The notes under the pieces were generated by a model that had not been told where the DNA came from, ran no database searches, and was given only the letters and a program-made list of their open reading frames with translations. From JBGPHT01 sp041484525 (GTDB lineage Bacteria; Acidobacteriota; Terriglobia; Bryobacterales; Bryobacteraceae), in contig JBGPHT010000013.1 in assembly GCA_041484525.1 (NCBI GenBank), positions 20,529 to 84,528 of the forward strand: a stretch of 64,000 nt of DNA, read 5' to 3'. Below are positions 51,728 to 60,436 of the stretch, one piece after another; the first letter of the stretch is position 1; each line of letters begins with the position of its first letter. Position numbers and translations under genes: made by a program.

Positions 51728-54061
51728 CTATCCGAGCAGTTGGAGGATGCGGGCGGCAACCTCCTTTCCGCGCTCTCCTACCTCGCCGATTGGTCCAACG
51801 CACGACGGGCAGCCGGCATCGCACGGGCACGCTGCCAGCAGATCCGCGGTTTTCTGGAGCAACTGGGGAGCGAGACGGAAGAGCGGCGCGCTCTGCCCGA
51901 TACCGCCGGGATAGGCGTCGTAAAGGTACAGGTTTAGCTCGAACTCCACCAGACCGCCCGCGATTTCTTCGCTCAAGGCGATGCCCAGGTCGCGCGGATC
52001 GCACATCAGCAGCAGCGCGGCGACTGTACGGAGGGCGCTGCCGAGGCCGGTGATGCCGCTCTGTTTCTCGGTGGGCGTGTATTCGGCCAACTGCGCCAGG
52101 AACACTGCCGGGAAATGCAGCCAGAAGGCGGTGGTGTGCATCTCCTGCTCGGGCATGTTGAGCTTCCCCGCGCCCACATTTTCCATGGTGTAAAACTTGA
52201 TCTTCTTGAAACCCACGATCTGGCGGTTGACCCGTACATCGCCATGCACCCGGCGCGCACCTGACAGCTCCGCGGATTCGAATTCTTCGAGCACCTTCAC
52301 CTGCGTGTAGTCGATGGCGTCGGTGTAGTAGTCGCAGTCGACGCTCTTCACGTACGCCTTGCGCTCGTCGTAATCGAATCGCTCCACGTGGTACTGGCGC
52401 GCTTCGTGGAGGTAGATGGCCTTCTCGTGCAGCGTCGTGAGCGCGGTGGGGAAAGAAACCTCGGCGATGACGTTGGGCTCGCCCGTGATATCCACCACGA
52501 CGAAGTTGTCGCTCGATACCGAGCGGAGGCTGGTGGCGTCGGCCGGGTAGGTGCCGGAGGTCCAGTGCCATGCGCCGGCCGAGTGGTGGAGGAATCCATT
52601 CTCTTCGAGGAAGCGGCACATGTCGCCGGTCTCGTGCCGTCCGAAAGTTTCGCCGTCGCGGATGGGAAGTTCGAAAGCAGCGCACTTGAGATGCGCCAGC
52701 AGGATCTCGAGGTTCTCGGGGTTGATATAGGCGTGCTCGGGCGACCGGCCGAAGAAGTAATCCGGATGCTCGATGATGTACTGGTCGAGCGGCGCGCTCG
52801 AGGCCACCAGCACCGCCGCCGAAGTGCCCTGCCGTCGTCCGGCGCGGCCGGCGCGCTGCCAGCTCGAGGCGATGGTGCCCGCGTAACCCGCCATCACCAC
52901 CGCATCCAGCGATCCGATATCGATTCCCAATTCGAGCGCATTGGTGGCCACCACGGCGCGGATCTCGCCCTCGCGCAGGCGGCGCTCGATTTCGCGGCGC
53001 TCGCGCGGCAGATATCCGCCGCGATATCCGCGCACGGTTTCGCTGGGGATGGGACCGCGGTCGCAGGCGTCCTTCAAGTAGGTGACCAGGATCTCGGTGG
53101 CGAGACGGTTGTTGGCGAAGACCAGGGTCTGTAGTTTGCGCTCGATGAATTCCATGGCGATGCGCCGCGTCTCTTTGATGTAACTGCGGCGGATGCCGAG
53201 CTGCCGGTTGACCACCGGCGGATTGTAGAAGATGAAAAACTTCTCGCCGCGCGGCGCGCCGTTGCGCTCCACCAGATCGAATGGCTGCCCGGTGAGCGCC
53301 TCCGCCAGCTCGCGCGGATTGGCGATGGTGGCGGAACAGCAGATGAACTGCGGACGCGAATTGTAGAACTCGCAGATGCGCGCCAGGCGCCGCAGCAGGT
53401 TCGCCAGATGGCTCCCGTAGACGCCGCGGTAATAGTGTAACTCGTCTATTACTATGTAGCGCAGGTTTTCGAAATAGCGCGCCCACCGGGTATGGTGCGG
53501 CAGGATTCCCGAGTGCAGCATGTCGGGATTGGTAAGGACCACGTTGGCGCGCTGGCGGATGGCCTTGCGGGCGTCCTGGGGCGTATCGCCGTCATAGGTG
53601 AAAGCGCAGATTTCGGAGCCCATCTGGTCGACCGCGTTCTGCAGTTCGTGCAACTGGTCCTCGGCCAGCGCCTTGGTGGGAAACAGGTACATGGCGCGCG
53701 CGCCGGGGTCGCGGAGGAGCAGATTCAGGACAGGAAGGTTGTAACACAGGGTCTTTCCCGAGGCGGTGGGAGTGACGACGCAGACGTTCTTGCCGGCGTC
53801 GATGGTTTGAAACGCCTCAGCCTGGTGCGAGTAGAGCCGCGCGATGCCGCCGGCTTCGAGAGCGGCGCGAAGCTTGGGATCGACCGCATCCGGAATATCC
53901 TCGAACGTGCCTTCGCTGGCGGGCTGGTGGTGGACGGCGCGAACCGGCGAATCGGGCTCGTCATGCGCCTTGCGGTAGCGCGCCACGACGGCCTCGAGCG
54001 ACGGCTTGGGAGACACGGCAAGCTGGTTGGGGAACTCCGGAAAACCGAGGGAGAGATTCAT
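51728..54061 (-). CDS. DEAD/DEAH-box helicase with DUF1998, MrfA/YprA-like
   Basis: The protein has 777 residues. RecA-like domain 1 has Walker A TPTASGKT and a DELH box in IVIDELHYYRG; domain 2 has VATNALELGIDIGSLD and SWQRAGRAGR. The C-terminal DUF1998 (MZB) region carries the four-cysteine zinc site CPCDAGCPSC. MrfA-type helicases unwind DNA 3'-to-5' and take part in repair of mitomycin-type damage. ATG 54061 is chosen because the conserved N-terminus begins there and AAAGGCGAAAG lies upstream. No mrfB-like exonuclease is adjacent. Length is normal for the family. Confidence 0.92.
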   Translation of the reverse strand: MNLSLGFPEFPNQLAVSPKPSLEAVVARYRKAHDEPDSPVRAVHHQPASEGTFEDIPDAVDPKLRAALEAGGIARLYSHQAEAFQTIDAGKNVCVVTPTASGKTLCYNLPVLNLLLRDPGARAMYLFPTKALAEDQLHELQNAVDQMGSEICAFTYDGDTPQDARKAIRQRANVVLTNPDMLHSGILPHHTRWARYFENLRYIVIDELHYYRGVYGSHLANLLRRLARICEFYNSRPQFICCSATIANPRELAEALTGQPFDLVERNGAPRGEKFFIFYNPPVVNRQLGIRRSYIKETRRIAMEFIERKLQTLVFANNRLATEILVTYLKDACDRGPIPSETVRGYRGGYLPRERREIERRLREGEIRAVVATNALELGIDIGSLDAVVMAGYAGTIASSWQRAGRAGRRQGTSAAVLVASSAPLDQYIIEHPDYFFGRSPEHAYINPENLEILLAHLKCAAFELPIRDGETFGRHETGDMCRFLEENGFLHHSAGAWHWTSGTYPADATSLRSVSSDNFVVVDITGEPNVIAEVSFPTALTTLHEKAIYLHEARQYHVERFDYDERKAYVKSVDCDYYTDAIDYTQVKVLEEFESAELSGARRVHGDVRVNRQIVGFKKIKFYTMENVGAGKLNMPEQEMHTTAFWLHFPAVFLAQLAEYTPTEKQSGITGLGSALRTVAALLLMCDPRDLGIALSEEIAGGLVEFELNLYLYDAYPGGIGQSAPLFRLAPQLLQKTADLLAACPCDAGCPSCVGPIGEVGERGKEVAARILQLLG

Positions 54062-54198
54062 TGGACGCTTTCGCCTTTTCTTTGCTAAGGTACATCGAAA
54101 GCGCCGGCGGAAACAAGGCCCCAGGGCCGCGGCCGGAGTTAGAGCCGGCCCGGCCCCCTCATTCACGGACGCGGATTCGCGAATGAGCGAAGGGATGG

Positions 54199-54501
54199 TT
54201 AGTGCTCGCGCACAAACTCGTATCTTTCCAGGGTGGCGGCAATCTGGTAGGTGGTGTCCATCCGCTCGCTGCGTAGCACCTTGCCGATGCAACGTAGGTT
54301 CACGGTCTGGGGCCCTTCGTGATTGAGCGTGATGATGTACTCGATCGGACCGCCCAGGTCGGGTTCCCTCTCTGTCGTAAATAGAACTCCACTGGAACTG
54401 ATGTTCCGGGTGAAGCCTACGAGGGTCACGCGGTCCGCACCAGTGCGTGTGATAGAGAGCGGGAGCTGTAACTTGAAACGCCTGGTTCTTCGCTGTTCCA
54501 T
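54199..54501 (-). CDS. PilZ-domain protein
   Basis: The protein has 100 residues and is a single PilZ domain: the arginine motif RRTRRFKLQLPLSI at the N-terminus and TRNISSSGVLF further on, the two parts that bind cyclic di-GMP (the usual D/N-x-S-x-x-G reads NISSSG). It probably links cyclic di-GMP to motility, surface structures or exopolysaccharide through protein contacts. There is no partner nearby. The gene lies alone between the helicase and the ATP synthase genes. Confidence 0.88.
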   Translation of the reverse strand: MEQRRTRRFKLQLPLSITRTGADRVTLVGFTRNISSSGVLFTTEREPDLGGPIEYIITLNHEGPQTVNLRCIGKVLRSERMDTTYQIAATLERYEFVREH

Positions 54502-54615
54502 GTAATTTGTGTACTAATGCTAATGGTTTGCAGGGATGGGGTCAATAGACCCACGGGCTGTACAACTGCTTGAAAGTACTAGGCGTTGTGAGTTGGCAGT
54601 ACGGTCAGGTAGATA

Positions 54616-54641
54616 GGGGGGCGGAAGGAAACCCGTCCCCC
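54616..54641 (-). terminator. Hairpin downstream of atpE
   Basis: On the minus strand a GGGGG-A-CGG stem pairs with CCG-C-CCCCC around an eight-base loop, 14 bp after the atpE stop. It is a stable hairpin at the end of the operon, but no T-run follows, so termination is only likely. Confidence 0.4.
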
Positions 54642-54654
54642 TCGGACGCGGCAA

Positions 54655-54951
54655 TCAGATTTTCACGAAGATGATAACCAGGGTGTAGAGCGCCAGCGAC
54701 TCGATCAGAATCAGCCCAAGCAGGAGGGCGAAACGGATGGCCGCGGAGGCTCCGGGATTGCGCGCCATGCCTTCGGCGGCAGCGGCCACTGCCTTCGCCT
54801 GCGCCAGGCCGCAGAGGCCCGAGGCGATCGCCATGCCGAAACCGGCGCTGAGGGGTGCGGCCCAATTAACCGGCTGACCCGGCGTTTGGCCGAACATCAT
54901 CGAGCTGCAGATCAGCAGCAGGACAAACAACATCAAGAACTTCTTCGTCAT
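54655..54951 (-). CDS. atpE: ATP synthase F0 subunit c
   Basis: The protein has 98 residues, longer than usual because of an N-terminal signal-like segment (MTKKFLMLFVLLLICSSMMF). The hairpin of two membrane helices follows with the loop ARNPGA. The ion-carrying glutamate is E84 (LIESLALYT). Q51 and S85 match the Na+ ligands Q32 and S66 of Ilyobacter subunit c, and Y89 matches Y70, but T67 is replaced by Leu. That leaves Na+ or H+ coupling open. ATG 54951 has AAGGAG at good spacing. It is the last gene of the F0 cluster. Confidence 0.92.
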   Translation of the reverse strand: MTKKFLMLFVLLLICSSMMFGQTPGQPVNWAAPLSAGFGMAIASGLCGLAQAKAVAAAAEGMARNPGASAAIRFALLLGLILIESLALYTLVIIFVKI

Positions 54952-55046
54952 GGTACTCTCCTTAAGAAATCGTCCCCAGGAGGTGGTCCCCGTCATCCTC
55001 TTGCAGCCGGGCTCACACTGGAGGGACGGCATAATGCCGATATTAC

Positions 55047-55781
55047 TTAGTGCTCGTGCGCCACGGCTCCGGCCACGTACATCATGGTCAGGAGCATGAA
55101 AATGTATGCCTGCAACAGCGAGACGAAGACGTGCAGGCCCATGAACAGGGCGGGAACGGCGAAATAGGTGAGGCTGAGGAACACCATGGTCACCTTTTCT
55201 CCCGCGAACATATTGGCGAAAAGACGGATCGTGAGGGACAGCGGCCGCGCCAGGTGGCTGACGATCTCGATCGGGATCATCAGGGGGGCCAACGCCGGCA
55301 TCGGACCTACAAAATGGGCCAGGTATTTCAAGATACCGTTGGCCTGAATGCCGGCCAGGTTGTAGTAGAAGAACGTCGCCACGGCGCATCCGGCGGGAAC
55401 AGACGGTGTCATAGTGGGCGATTCGAACCCCGGGATAACCCCGATCAGATTCATGAACAGGACGAAAATGAAGATAGTACCGAAGTAGCCGATATACAGG
55501 TGACCATCGTGGCCGACCTGCTCGTCCGCCTGGCCGTTAACGAAATCGTAGATCAGCTCGAAGGTGTGCTGCAGCCTGCCAGGCTTGTCCGAAGACAGGC
55601 GCGGCTTCAGGACTGCAAACAGCACGACGATGATCGCCACCACCACAATCTGCATGGTGATGAAGTTGGCCCAGGGACGCGCCTCGGGAGCTATGCCCAC
55701 CAGCCCGGTGAGCTGGTTGCCAAGTCCCACCAGATGGTCGTTGAACAGCTTGGTGATCCAGAGTTCAGTCGGTTCGTGCAT
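55047..55781 (-). CDS. atpB: ATP synthase F0 subunit a
   Basis: The protein has 244 residues with about six membrane helices. The essential arginine is R186 in LSLTIRLFANMFAGEKV, facing the c-ring. The C-terminus has the usual FVSLLQAYIFMLL helix. It forms the ion path of the F0 motor with subunit c. The start overlaps the end of the atpI-like gene and there is no separate ribosome site, so translation is probably coupled. The gap to atpE is 95 bp. Confidence 0.95.
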   Translation of the reverse strand: MHEPTELWITKLFNDHLVGLGNQLTGLVGIAPEARPWANFITMQIVVVAIIVVLFAVLKPRLSSDKPGRLQHTFELIYDFVNGQADEQVGHDGHLYIGYFGTIFIFVLFMNLIGVIPGFESPTMTPSVPAGCAVATFFYYNLAGIQANGILKYLAHFVGPMPALAPLMIPIEIVSHLARPLSLTIRLFANMFAGEKVTMVFLSLTYFAVPALFMGLHVFVSLLQAYIFMLLTMMYVAGAVAHEH

Positions 55782-56148
55782 AGATGAGTTCGAATAGAAT
55801 TTCGACGATTACCGCAGCCGCCGACACAAATAGCCCAACTAACGCTGCCGGGAGGCTGACGGAAGAAAATCGCAGTATAACATAGGCTCCACCACCCAGA
55901 AGTAGGTAGCGGGCACCTAGGAAGAACGCCGTGCGGCCCTTGGCCCGACCGCCCCCCAGCGCTTCCACAATCTGCTTCCACCAGCGAAAGTTGAGCCACG
56001 AAACCGCAGCGCCGAGGGCGAATCCGATGCCCCATCGCCAGCCGCGCCAGATGAATGTGGCAATGGCGCCACCGGCGGCGAGGGCGAACATGGCTTTGTG
56101 GATTCGCTCGACCGCGCGATCGAAAAAGTGCTCGTCACTCGTCGTCAT
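55765..56148 (-). CDS. atpI: ATP synthase-associated AtpI-like membrane protein
   Basis: The protein has 127 residues with four hydrophobic helices (LAAGGAIATFIW, GIGFALGAAVSWLNFRWW, FLGARYLLLGGGAYVIL, LVGLFVSAAAVIVEIL), the layout of the ATP_synt_I family. Such proteins help assemble the c-ring or take up Mg2+ for the synthase. It overlaps atpZ upstream (14 bases) and atpB downstream (17 bases), so all are translated as a unit. Sequence identity within the family is always low, so the name rests on layout and context. Confidence 0.82.
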   Translation of the reverse strand: MTTSDEHFFDRAVERIHKAMFALAAGGAIATFIWRGWRWGIGFALGAAVSWLNFRWWKQIVEALGGGRAKGRTAFFLGARYLLLGGGAYVILRFSSVSLPAALVGLFVSAAAVIVEILFELIYARTD

Positions 56149-56356
56149 TGCGAGTGTCCCGCATCAGTTGCCGGATGAGCTGCGTGAATCCGGAGACGAT
56201 GCCGAGAATGAGGCCCGGGATGTAGATCCAATGTGTGTGGAAGGCCTTGTCGAGCAGGTAGCCGATTACGTAGCCGACCAGCGTCGCCACCGGCAGCAGG
56301 AATGCCAGTGAGGTGTACTCTCCCACCATGATCGCGAATGGCCTTTTGCCCGGCAC
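56135..56356 (-). CDS. atpZ: AtpZ-like F0F1 accessory protein
   Basis: The protein has 73 residues with two membrane helices (LAFLLPVATLVGYVIGYLL and IYIPGLILGIVSGFTQLI). The pattern GYLLDKAFHTHWIYIPGLI is typical of the AtpZ (F0F1-ATPase gene 1) family, which works with AtpI. The GTG start at 56356 has no strong ribosome site; ATG 56329 is an alternative. It follows hemD by 9 bp. Confidence 0.8.
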   Translation of the reverse strand: MPGKRPFAIMVGEYTSLAFLLPVATLVGYVIGYLLDKAFHTHWIYIPGLILGIVSGFTQLIRQLMRDTRNDDE

Positions 56357-56365
56357 ACTTGTAGT

Positions 56366-57166
56366 TTAGCTGCGGCAGCGCTCAGCCGCCTCTTTCACGA
56401 GTATGCCCAACTTGGGATGCGAGGGCTCCATCTGCGGTGGCACGCCGAACTCCTCTAGGGCCTCGGTGGTGGTGGGACCAATGGAGCCGATGAAGGCTTT
56501 GCGGAGCCCCTCGATGGCGCGCTCTTCGATTCCCTGCTCGCGGGCGATGCGGAGCAGGTGCTCGATCTGTATCGCGGTGGTAAAAAGCGCGACGTGGAAC
56601 TCGCCGGCGGATAGCCGGCTAGCGGCTTCGCGGAGTGGGCCGGTGTCCTCCGGCAGATCATAGTGATACACGCGGACGGCGGTTACCTCCGCGCCGCGTG
56701 CGCGAAGGGCGGACATCAGTTCGGGGTTGGGGCGGCCGTATTCCTGCACCGCGATGGAGCGTTCAGGACGGCCCTCGGTGGCTTGCAGCAGTTCGCGCCA
56801 CGTATTTGGCTCGGGGGCGACGATGGCCGGCGTGAGCCCCATCTCACGCAGCGCCGCGATGGGCTTGGGTCCGCGCGCGACGACGGTGATGCGGCGGAGA
56901 GCGTCGGCGAAGGCGGTCTCAGGGTAGCGGGTGGCGAGCAGCCGGTTCAACTGGCGCGTGCCGACGCCGGTGAGCAGGACGATCATGTCGAACTCGCCGT
57001 CCATGAGTCGCCCGGCGAAAGCGAAGGCGTCCGCATTCCCTACGATGGGAGCTTCGCGCATAGAGGGAGCGACGAACGGGTCGCCACCCTGCCGGCGGAT
57101 AAGCTCCGCTATTTCGGCCGAGCGGCGGGATTCGAGGGCGAGTACGCGAAGACCAGCGAACGACAT
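56366..57166 (-). CDS. hemD: Uroporphyrinogen-III synthase
   Basis: The protein has 266 residues of the HemD fold: two similar halves with low sequence conservation. Visible are LRVLALESRRSAEIAELI at the start, LLTGVGTRQLNRLL, the conserved Tyr region VYHYDLPED, FTTAIQIEHLLRIA and FIGSIGPTTTEAL. It closes the tetrapyrrole ring in heme and corrinoid synthesis in the cytoplasm. It sits between the S9 peptidase (11 bp upstream) and atpZ (9 bp downstream), so it may share transcripts with both. No other heme genes are near. Confidence 0.88.
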   Translation of the reverse strand: MSFAGLRVLALESRRSAEIAELIRRQGGDPFVAPSMREAPIVGNADAFAFAGRLMDGEFDMIVLLTGVGTRQLNRLLATRYPETAFADALRRITVVARGPKPIAALREMGLTPAIVAPEPNTWRELLQATEGRPERSIAVQEYGRPNPELMSALRARGAEVTAVRVYHYDLPEDTGPLREAASRLSAGEFHVALFTTAIQIEHLLRIAREQGIEERAIEGLRKAFIGSIGPTTTEALEEFGVPPQMEPSHPKLGILVKEAAERCRS

Positions 57167-57177
57167 GTCGCTTAAAC

Positions 57178-60114
57178 CTACTGCCCTGCCCCCGCCGTCG
57201 AGAGCGCCGTCCTCTCGCGCTCGTTGTACGGGACACCCTTCTCCATCCAGTCGGGCGCCGGTGCGCCCTTCAAGTAATGATCGAAGTACTGCTGCAGGCG
57301 CATCGTGTAGTCCTTCTGATTCGGACGCTTCTGGAGGCCGTGCGGCTCGCCGTTGTAGTCGAACATATAGACCTCCTTGCCCAGGCGCCGCAGCGCCAGA
57401 TAGAACTCGATGCCCTGGTACCACGGTACGGCCGTGTCGCCATCGTTGTGCAGAATCATGACGGGCGTCGTCACACGGTCGGCCCAGAAGATCGGCGAGT
57501 TCTCGATGAAGCGCGTCGGGAACTGCCAGATCGAACCACCGATGCGGCTCTGCGTCTTCTCGTATTGGAACTGCCGCGGCAGGCCCGTGCCCCAGCGGAT
57601 CCCGTCGTAGGCGCTGATCATGTCGGCCACCGGCGCACCCGCGGCCACGGCGCGGAAACGGCTGGTCTGGGTCACCATGTAGGCGATCTGGTAGCCGCCC
57701 CAACTGTGGCCCTGAATGCCGATGGCGCTCTCGTTGACGATGCCCTTATCCACCACCGCCTGCACCGCCGGCAGCACGCACTTGAGCGCGCTCTGGCCGG
57801 GATAGCCGGTGGTGTAGATGATGTCGGGCGTCAGCACCAGGTACCCGTTGCTCACGTAATAGCTGATGTTGATCGAGTGCTGCGGGCGCGGGTCCACGAA
57901 GTGATTCAGGTTCTGCGCGAGGCGCTCGTAGATGTACACCATCATGGGATATTTCTTCGACGCATCGAAGTTTTCCGGCTTGTAAAGCGCGGCCGTGAGC
58001 GGCACGCCATCGACGTTCTTGAAGGCCACCAGCTCCGATGTCCCAAACAGCAACTGCGCCTTTTGCGGATTGGCGTTCGAGACCTTGCGCAGCTCCTTGA
58101 ACGTGCCATCGGTGGTGACCAGGTCGGGAAACTCGTTGAACGTCTGCTCGGTCAGGAGATAGACATCGGCATCCTTGGCCTTCACCGGCGGCGTGAAAGA
58201 CTTGGCCGACATGACTAGTTGCCTCGGGTCGCCGCCGTCGATGCTGGCGCCGAAAAATCCGGTGTCCCACGTTTTGAGATTCTCGGCGCGAAGCAGCAGC
58301 GGCTTGGCGGGATCGATCCAGCGTTCGCGCGACTCGGCCTCGGTGCGGATGTAGCGTAACTGCGCGTCATGACTCCGCCCGTAACCGTTGGTGATGTTCT
58401 TGGCGCCGGTGCCGTCGGGCGAGATGCGCCAGATATCGTAGCGGTCGTAGAGCAGAACGAACTTGCCGTCCTGGGTCCAGCCGGCGTTGCCGTACGCATT
58501 CGGGATGCTCGGCGAGTCGTGCTGCTCATTCCAGAATTTCACTGGCAGGCTGCCCGTGAGGTTGACGGTCTTGCCGTCGGGCACGGAGAGCGTTTGCCAG
58601 TCCTTGCCATCGAACGTCAGCAGGTAACGGCCGGATGGCGACCAGCTCATCGCCCCGTAGTGCTTCTTGGCGAGGATCGTCCGCTTCCCGCTGGTGGCGT
58701 CGATCAGGTAGGCATCCGTGTAGTGCTCGCCATAGTCGGCCATGGTGCGATACGCGTGGTCGTCGCTGCCGAGGACCCACTGCTCGCTCTCCGACGGGGT
58801 GACGTCGGAGATCGCCGTGTCGGCCAACTGCACCAGCTTCTTTTCGGGGATGAGGTAGGCGGCCGTGTAGGTGCGGTTGCGGTCGCGCGCGGCGCGGACC
58901 TTCTGGATGGGCTGGATGTAGTCGTCCTTATAGTGCCAAAGCTCGACCACGGCCTTGTCGTCGGTGGAGGCATCGGCCGCGTCGTCCTTCTTTTCGGGCG
59001 CGGGTGGGGCGCAGGCGAAGTAGACGCGCTTGCCGTCGCGCGAGAAGCTGAGGTTGCCATTCTCGCTGATGGCGAATTCCTTGCGGAATCCGGGCGTATC
59101 GGCCGAGGCCAGTTCGACCGCCGTCGCGGACTGGCGGTCCCAGCGATAGAGCTTGATCTTGGGAGGCTTCGAAGCCGCATCGTCGCGGTCGCTGAGGAAC
59201 ACGAGCTGCGTCTGGCTCTCGTCCCAGGTCAGCTTCTGGTATTTGCCTCGGCCGGCGAGGAGCGCGGTCGGTGCATCCGGCGATCCCACCTTCGCCGCGA
59301 AGACGCCGTTCTTCGAAGCGTCGCGCGCGGCGATGGCGTAGATCAACTGCTTGCCGTCGTCGGTGAGGGAGAATTCGGCAACGTCGGAGAACGTGCGCTC
59401 ATTCGAATCGGCGAGGTTGCGCAGCAAGAGATCGGTGCCGAATTCAGAGCGCCCTCGTCCGCCGCGGCCCGCAGCGCCGGCCCCTCCTCCACGGCCTCCG
59501 CGACCGCCCTGCTGATCCGCGGAATCGCCGCCCTCGGGCTTGGTAGCCTGCGCGGTGCCGGGCTGTCCCTCGGGCGCCTCGCGCAGGTACGCCAGATAGC
59601 CCGCCGCCTTCTCCGCCATCTCGAAACGCCTCACGCGGTCGACGCGGGTGGCGCGGCCGGAGGCGAGATCGAGAATCACCATGCCATCCTTGGGCATCTG
59701 GTCGGCCGGCTTCTTGTCCCTCTTCGCCTTGTCGGTTTCCGCCTTCGACGGGAACGTCGAGAAGACGACGGTGCGACTATCCGCGGAGAACGCGATGGTC
59801 ACGCTGCGCGCCTGCGGAGGCGGTCCCTCTTCCGGATCGGCTGCGGGCACGACGGCCGGCCGCGCGCCCGCCGGGTGGCGCTCCTCCTTGCCCGTAACCA
59901 GATTGCGGATGACGACCTCGCCATCGCCTTCCTGCGGGAAGACGCCATAGGCCAGGAACCTGCCATCGGCCGAAAGGCGTTGGCTGGCGATCGAGCGCCA
60001 GCCGTCGTAATCCTTGTGGTTGATGGGCCGCTTGCTCTGGGCAAGGCACACGGAAAGCAGCAGGGTTGCGGTGAGCAGCCACGCAGGTACGCGAAGCATC
60101 GGGCGGTACGGCAT
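57178..60114 (-). CDS. Exported S9-family prolyl oligopeptidase-like peptidase
   Basis: The protein has 978 residues with a signal peptide (VPAWLLTATLLLSVCLAQS). An N-terminal beta-propeller region of about 650 residues is followed by an alpha/beta hydrolase domain with the triad S804 (GHSWGG), D893 (NDGDTAVP) and H925 (GEPHGL). A Gly/Arg-rich insert (GGRGGRGGGAGAAGRGGRG) near residue 200 interrupts the propeller. It cuts short peptides after Pro or other residues in the periplasm, probably for nutrition. ATG 60114 has AGGA five bases upstream. Confidence 0.92.
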   Translation of the reverse strand: MPYRPMLRVPAWLLTATLLLSVCLAQSKRPINHKDYDGWRSIASQRLSADGRFLAYGVFPQEGDGEVVIRNLVTGKEERHPAGARPAVVPAADPEEGPPPQARSVTIAFSADSRTVVFSTFPSKAETDKAKRDKKPADQMPKDGMVILDLASGRATRVDRVRRFEMAEKAAGYLAYLREAPEGQPGTAQATKPEGGDSADQQGGRGGRGGGAGAAGRGGRGRSEFGTDLLLRNLADSNERTFSDVAEFSLTDDGKQLIYAIAARDASKNGVFAAKVGSPDAPTALLAGRGKYQKLTWDESQTQLVFLSDRDDAASKPPKIKLYRWDRQSATAVELASADTPGFRKEFAISENGNLSFSRDGKRVYFACAPPAPEKKDDAADASTDDKAVVELWHYKDDYIQPIQKVRAARDRNRTYTAAYLIPEKKLVQLADTAISDVTPSESEQWVLGSDDHAYRTMADYGEHYTDAYLIDATSGKRTILAKKHYGAMSWSPSGRYLLTFDGKDWQTLSVPDGKTVNLTGSLPVKFWNEQHDSPSIPNAYGNAGWTQDGKFVLLYDRYDIWRISPDGTGAKNITNGYGRSHDAQLRYIRTEAESRERWIDPAKPLLLRAENLKTWDTGFFGASIDGGDPRQLVMSAKSFTPPVKAKDADVYLLTEQTFNEFPDLVTTDGTFKELRKVSNANPQKAQLLFGTSELVAFKNVDGVPLTAALYKPENFDASKKYPMMVYIYERLAQNLNHFVDPRPQHSINISYYVSNGYLVLTPDIIYTTGYPGQSALKCVLPAVQAVVDKGIVNESAIGIQGHSWGGYQIAYMVTQTSRFRAVAAGAPVADMISAYDGIRWGTGLPRQFQYEKTQSRIGGSIWQFPTRFIENSPIFWADRVTTPVMILHNDGDTAVPWYQGIEFYLALRRLGKEVYMFDYNGEPHGLQKRPNQKDYTMRLQQYFDHYLKGAPAPDWMEKGVPYNERERTALSTAGAGQ

Positions 60115-60436
60115 GATCCTCGTATTGTAATGGACGGGGCGCGGGTCGTGGGACGGCCGAGGCTTGGAAGTTAGAATAGGTCCGCTCAAAAGGAAGTCCG
60201 CGACTCCGGAGTGCGAAGTGCGGCTCACCATCAATCACACCGGGCGACTACCGTCGGTTAATCGATGGCTAGAGGTACTGTCGCGGGCACTCGACGAGTC
60301 GGCGACTTCTCGCCCAACTGGCCTACCGATTTGTTCCAGTTGACGTGAGCGGCGTTGCACGGGAGCTATTCTTTCGCATTCGACTGATAGGTCACAACCA
60401 CATCGGCTGGGACCCGAATCAAGGGTAAGGTAGCGG
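60115..60436. other. Divergent intergenic region
   Basis: This region separates the S9 peptidase (minus) from the AlbA_2-domain gene (plus). A frame on the minus strand (60235-60468) shows no protein-like features. I see no clear repeat, terminator or promoter match, apart from AAGG ahead of ATG 60437. It marks the border between high-GC core genes and the AT-richer right end. Confidence 0.4.

Noticed and set aside
51396..53486. Minus-strand frame of 696 codons overlapping the helicase
   Set aside because: Arg-rich shadow in another frame of the MrfA-like helicase, with no domain.
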